From positions 1 to 21,988 of the IMG/VR virus record IMGVR_UViG_3300031227_000487: 21,988 nucleotides of DNA; one strand, 5' to 3'. Position numbers and translations under genes: made by a program. The notes beneath the pieces are model-generated. The model saw only the letters and a program-made list of their open reading frames with translations. It did no database searches and was not told where the DNA came from. Each line of letters starts with the position of its first letter. Position 1 is the first letter of the stretch. Source of the stretch: a virus. Of the stretch, positions 19,248 through 21,988 are shown piece by piece.

Positions 19248-21988
19248 ATGCCTTCTCTTTATAAACAATTAACTTTGGAAGAAACCCCAAAGGTTTCTCC
19301 ATATAAACAAGAAGTCCAAAAAGAGGGGGCTTCTCAATACAGGCAAATGAGTTCAAAAATACCAGAAGCTGACGTTGGCGAAATTAAAGAATTTGAACCG
19401 CGCAAAGCTTTAATTGCTGGCCTAAAACGCAAAGGGGCTATTGCTGCAAAACATCTTACACCTCCTATGTTAAGGAAATTACTTCCCAAACAAATACAAG
19501 AAGTCAAGCCATTTACTGGTGCAGAAAAAGTACAACTTCCTTTAACTGAACTCACAAGACAAATTGGGGAATTTCAAGTAGGTGGAACAGTTACTAAGGG
19601 ACTTTCTAAACTTCCCCTTATAGCAAAAACAGGTCAAGCAATTTCTAAAATCCCTAAAGTTGGTGGTCTTATAGCCAAAACCATAGTTCCTGAATTTACA
19701 AAAGGTGCTGTATTCGGTGGATTAGAAGCAAAAAAACCCAAAGAGATACCCAAAGAAGCGTTAAAAATGGGGACTATATTTGCTGGTATTCCATTGGCTA
19801 TGAAAGGCGTGGGATTTGCAGGCAGAGATATAATGAAGACTGTAAGAAATCTTGATGAAATAACAGGAGGGGGAGTCAAGAAAACCGCTGAATCCATAGG
19901 ATTATCAATACCAAAAGTAAAAGCATATGATTTACTTAAACAACGCCATTCTGATTTAGCATTAGGGGAATTTGAAAGTGGCAAGTTTATTAACAATTTA
20001 CGGAAAACTATCCCTACAAAGTTCAGAGAAATTATACCATTTCTTAGGGAAAAAACTGGTATTCCTAAAAATCTTAATAGACCTGATTTGGAGGCTTTAT
20101 ATCCAGAGGCGCAGAAAAAACTTGCTCCAATAGTGAAAGAAGTATCTAACTATTTGGATGACGCCCATAAATTCTTAATGGACAGCTATGGCGATGATGT
20201 GGGATTTGTAGAAAATTACATACCTCACATTTGGGATATACCAAAGAATAAAGAAAAAGAAGTGGTTAATTGGTTTGTAACCCGTAACCCTCATATGAAA
20301 CAAAGGCTTATTCCTACATTAAAGGAAGGGATAGAGAAGTTTGGATTAAAACCTAAGACTTTAGATATAGCGGATATTATACAGACATATGACCAATTTA
20401 AAATAAAGGCAGTGGCCAATGTTAAGTTTTTAGACGGATTAAAAGCATTGGAAGGTAATGCAGGAGTTAAGTTAATGCAGAGAATAGACAAAGCTCCTGC
20501 TGAGTGGATTACAATAGACCATCCTGCACTTCGTAGAGCTATGGGAAAAATGGTGGGGACAGAAAAAAAGAAACAGCTTTTATTAAACAAAGTTGCCGTG
20601 AAGGTTCACCCCGAAATAGCGGAAGTAATGAAAACTGCTTTAGGGCAACCCTTTAAATGGCCCGCAGGGAGATTGGCGACCACTATAAATGCTGTAGCTA
20701 AAAAGATAAATCTATCCCTATCTTTGTTTCATCATACTGCTCTGACTGAGTCGGCTACAGCAACAGGAATAGGAGGGCGCGCAGGAAAACTTTGGAATCC
20801 TGTTCGGATAGTCAAGGCTTTTAAATCAGGTAATTATGGCATATTAGAAAACGAGCCTTTAAGTAAGGATGCTTTACAGCATGGTCTTCAGATAGGGGCA
20901 ATTACAGATGTTCAGAGAAATGTAATACAAAAATCTTTACAGACTGCTGAGGATACTCTCCGCAGGCCTCGTGTTATTGGCAAGGTATTAGGGCCAGCAA
21001 TAAAAGGAATAAGAAAAGCAAATGAATTTTGGGATAAAGGATTGTGGGATTATTACCATACTTCCTTAAAGTTATATGCCTATGAAGATTTAGTAAAGGC
21101 TCAAATACAGAAAAATCCCAAGATTCCCATGAATAAAGTTAAGGAAGAAGTAGCTCAATTTGTAAATGATACTTTCGGTGGTCAGGCATGGGATTTACTT
21201 GTTAAGTCTCCCCAATGGAGACAGTCTGCTCATTGGGCGTTATTAGCCCCTGATTGGACATTATCTACAATAAGGCAAGCTCTATCACCCATAGGAGTAG
21301 GAGCTGTTCATGGAGCTACAAGAGGCATTAGAACCGAGATGGGTCAGAAATTTTGGGGCAAGGGGATGTTATATTTTTATGGGGGAATGAATTTATTAAA
21401 TAAATCTCTTACAGAAAGCTATACTGGTAAGGGTCGTTATATGTGGGAAAATGCCCCCGGACATAAGACACACCTTTATATAGGGCAAAATCCTGATGGA
21501 ACAGAGAAGTATTTAAGATGGGGCAAGCAGTTCAGAGAATTACCAGAGTTTTTTATAAATCCTCCCAAGAAAGCATTTGGTAAAGTCGCTCCTTTAGTTC
21601 GTATGGCAACATCGCAGACTCTTCCTCATCCTGAATGGCAGAAGGAATTTGCGGATAAGCCTTTTTGGGATAAAGAAGCTTTGAAAGGAAGAGTCAAAGA
21701 AGTAGGCAAGGGTTTTATACCTTATTCTGTATCAGGTCAAATGAGGACAGGTTTTAACCCTCTCCAATTCGCTATGCCTATATCTAAAGGTATGACTCCT
21801 TATAAAGCGAGGGAGCTATTCAGGGATGCTATTGATCGTAAGGATAAAAACAGATTAAAAGAGGTATGGGCTTCTGCGTTAAATAATAATTTAGACGCAA
21901 AATCACTGTTTAGAAATGCGCGTAGTTCTGTTAAATCAGACATAACCTTTGAATTTAAAAAAGAAGCTAAAGAGATAATTAAAAGATT
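19248..21988 (+). CDS. Large internal virion / polyvalent-type protein (partial, runs off right edge)
   Basis: ATG at 19248, directly after the preceding stop and with GGGG seven bases upstream, opens a frame without stop for 913 codons to the window end, so the true C terminus is beyond. The N-terminal 45 residues are Lys/Gln-rich and loose. Residues about 120-200 are Gly-rich and hydrophobic (TKGLSKLPLIAKTGQAISKI, FTKGAVFGGLEAKKPK). At 322-329 is ENYIPHIW, a signature seen in large polyvalent-type or internal virion proteins of phages, followed by helices. After about 460 come aromatic, membrane-protein-like segments such as FHHTALTESATATG and the later QWRQSAHWALLAPDW. It is probably ejected into the host or packed beneath the portal. 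No peptidase or lysozyme motif is visible in the part seen. Confidence 0.75.
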   Translation, partial: MPSLYKQLTLEETPKVSPYKQEVQKEGASQYRQMSSKIPEADVGEIKEFEPRKALIAGLKRKGAIAAKHLTPPMLRKLLPKQIQEVKPFTGAEKVQLPLTELTRQIGEFQVGGTVTKGLSKLPLIAKTGQAISKIPKVGGLIAKTIVPEFTKGAVFGGLEAKKPKEIPKEALKMGTIFAGIPLAMKGVGFAGRDIMKTVRNLDEITGGGVKKTAESIGLSIPKVKAYDLLKQRHSDLALGEFESGKFINNLRKTIPTKFREIIPFLREKTGIPKNLNRPDLEALYPEAQKKLAPIVKEVSNYLDDAHKFLMDSYGDDVGFVENYIPHIWDIPKNKEKEVVNWFVTRNPHMKQRLIPTLKEGIEKFGLKPKTLDIADIIQTYDQFKIKAVANVKFLDGLKALEGNAGVKLMQRIDKAPAEWITIDHPALRRAMGKMVGTEKKKQLLLNKVAVKVHPEIAEVMKTALGQPFKWPAGRLATTINAVAKKINLSLSLFHHTALTESATATGIGGRAGKLWNPVRIVKAFKSGNYGILENEPLSKDALQHGLQIGAITDVQRNVIQKSLQTAEDTLRRPRVIGKVLGPAIKGIRKANEFWDKGLWDYYHTSLKLYAYEDLVKAQIQKNPKIPMNKVKEEVAQFVNDTFGGQAWDLLVKSPQWRQSAHWALLAPDWTLSTIRQALSPIGVGAVHGATRGIRTEMGQKFWGKGMLYFYGGMNLLNKSLTESYTGKGRYMWENAPGHKTHLYIGQNPDGTEKYLRWGKQFRELPEFFINPPKKAFGKVAPLVRMATSQTLPHPEWQKEFADKPFWDKEALKGRVKEVGKGFIPYSVSGQMRTGFNPLQFAMPISKGMTPYKARELFRDAIDRKDKNRLKEVWASALNNNLDAKSLFRNARSSVKSDITFEFKKEAKEIIKR

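Noticed and set aside
1-21988. CRISPR arrays, tRNA genes, insertion sequences, integrase or att sites
   Set aside because: No spaced direct repeats, cloverleaf candidates, transposase or recombinase motifs were found on reading.

Overview
This window is a contiguous piece of a tailed-phage (Caudoviricetes) genome, either free or a prophage segment. Essentially every gene is on the + strand, genes are packed with short or overlapping junctions (ATGA, TAATG), and the order is the classical virion-assembly order: small terminase, large terminase, portal, scaffold, major capsid, head-tail adaptor, tail hub, tail fibre-like protein, internal (ejected) virion proteins. The ~690-residue portal, the single large hub protein, the absence of a tape measure, tail sheath or tail tube series, and the large Gly/Ala-rich ejection-type proteins suggest a short-tailed (podovirus-like) virion. 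The host cannot be named. Composition is moderately AT-rich with heavy use of ATA and AGA/AGG codons, and the promoters are of bacterial sigma-70 type. A lipid-linked-glycan ligase/polymerase-like protein and two signal-peptide proteins point weakly to a Gram-negative host.

Layout. 1-1226: accessory left arm with a partial gene, a two-helix membrane protein, a zinc-ribbon gene interrupted by a frameshift, and a compact unit with its own consensus promoter (794-822), two tiny coupled genes and a strong intrinsic terminator (1185-1224). 1242-3931: packaging genes (TerS, a 431-base stretch with only tiny ORFs and a G8/C6 repeat, then TerL). 3945-7283: portal and small neighbours, closed by a second terminator (7303-7353). 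7373-9441: scaffold and major capsid protein. The capsid protein carries an apparent inserted beta domain. 9454-11249: an envelope cassette of two paralogous secreted small proteins, separated by a hairpin, and a roughly ten-helix O-antigen ligase/polymerase-like membrane protein translationally coupled to the second. 11251-12694: a protein ending in a perfect C2H2 zinc finger, a coiled-coil protein and a head-tail adaptor. 12698-17965: tail hub with two inserted lectin-like domains, fibre-like protein, a small hypothetical protein and a first internal virion protein. 17972-18715: a free-standing HNH homing endonuclease gene with its own consensus extended -10 promoter and a leader that can fold into mutually exclusive structures or a pseudoknot involving the ribosome binding site. 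18708-21988: two further internal virion-type proteins, the last running off the right edge.

How it works together: TerS/TerL pump DNA through the portal into a shell built from scaffold and capsid protein. The adaptor and hub close the head and form the tail, with the hub and fibre-like proteins offering glycan-binding surfaces. The Gly/Ala-rich proteins are probably ejected into the host. The envelope cassette sits among late structural genes but its products should go to the host envelope, which suggests alteration of the cell surface during late infection or lysogeny. The most unusual items are this cassette and the regulated HNH unit.
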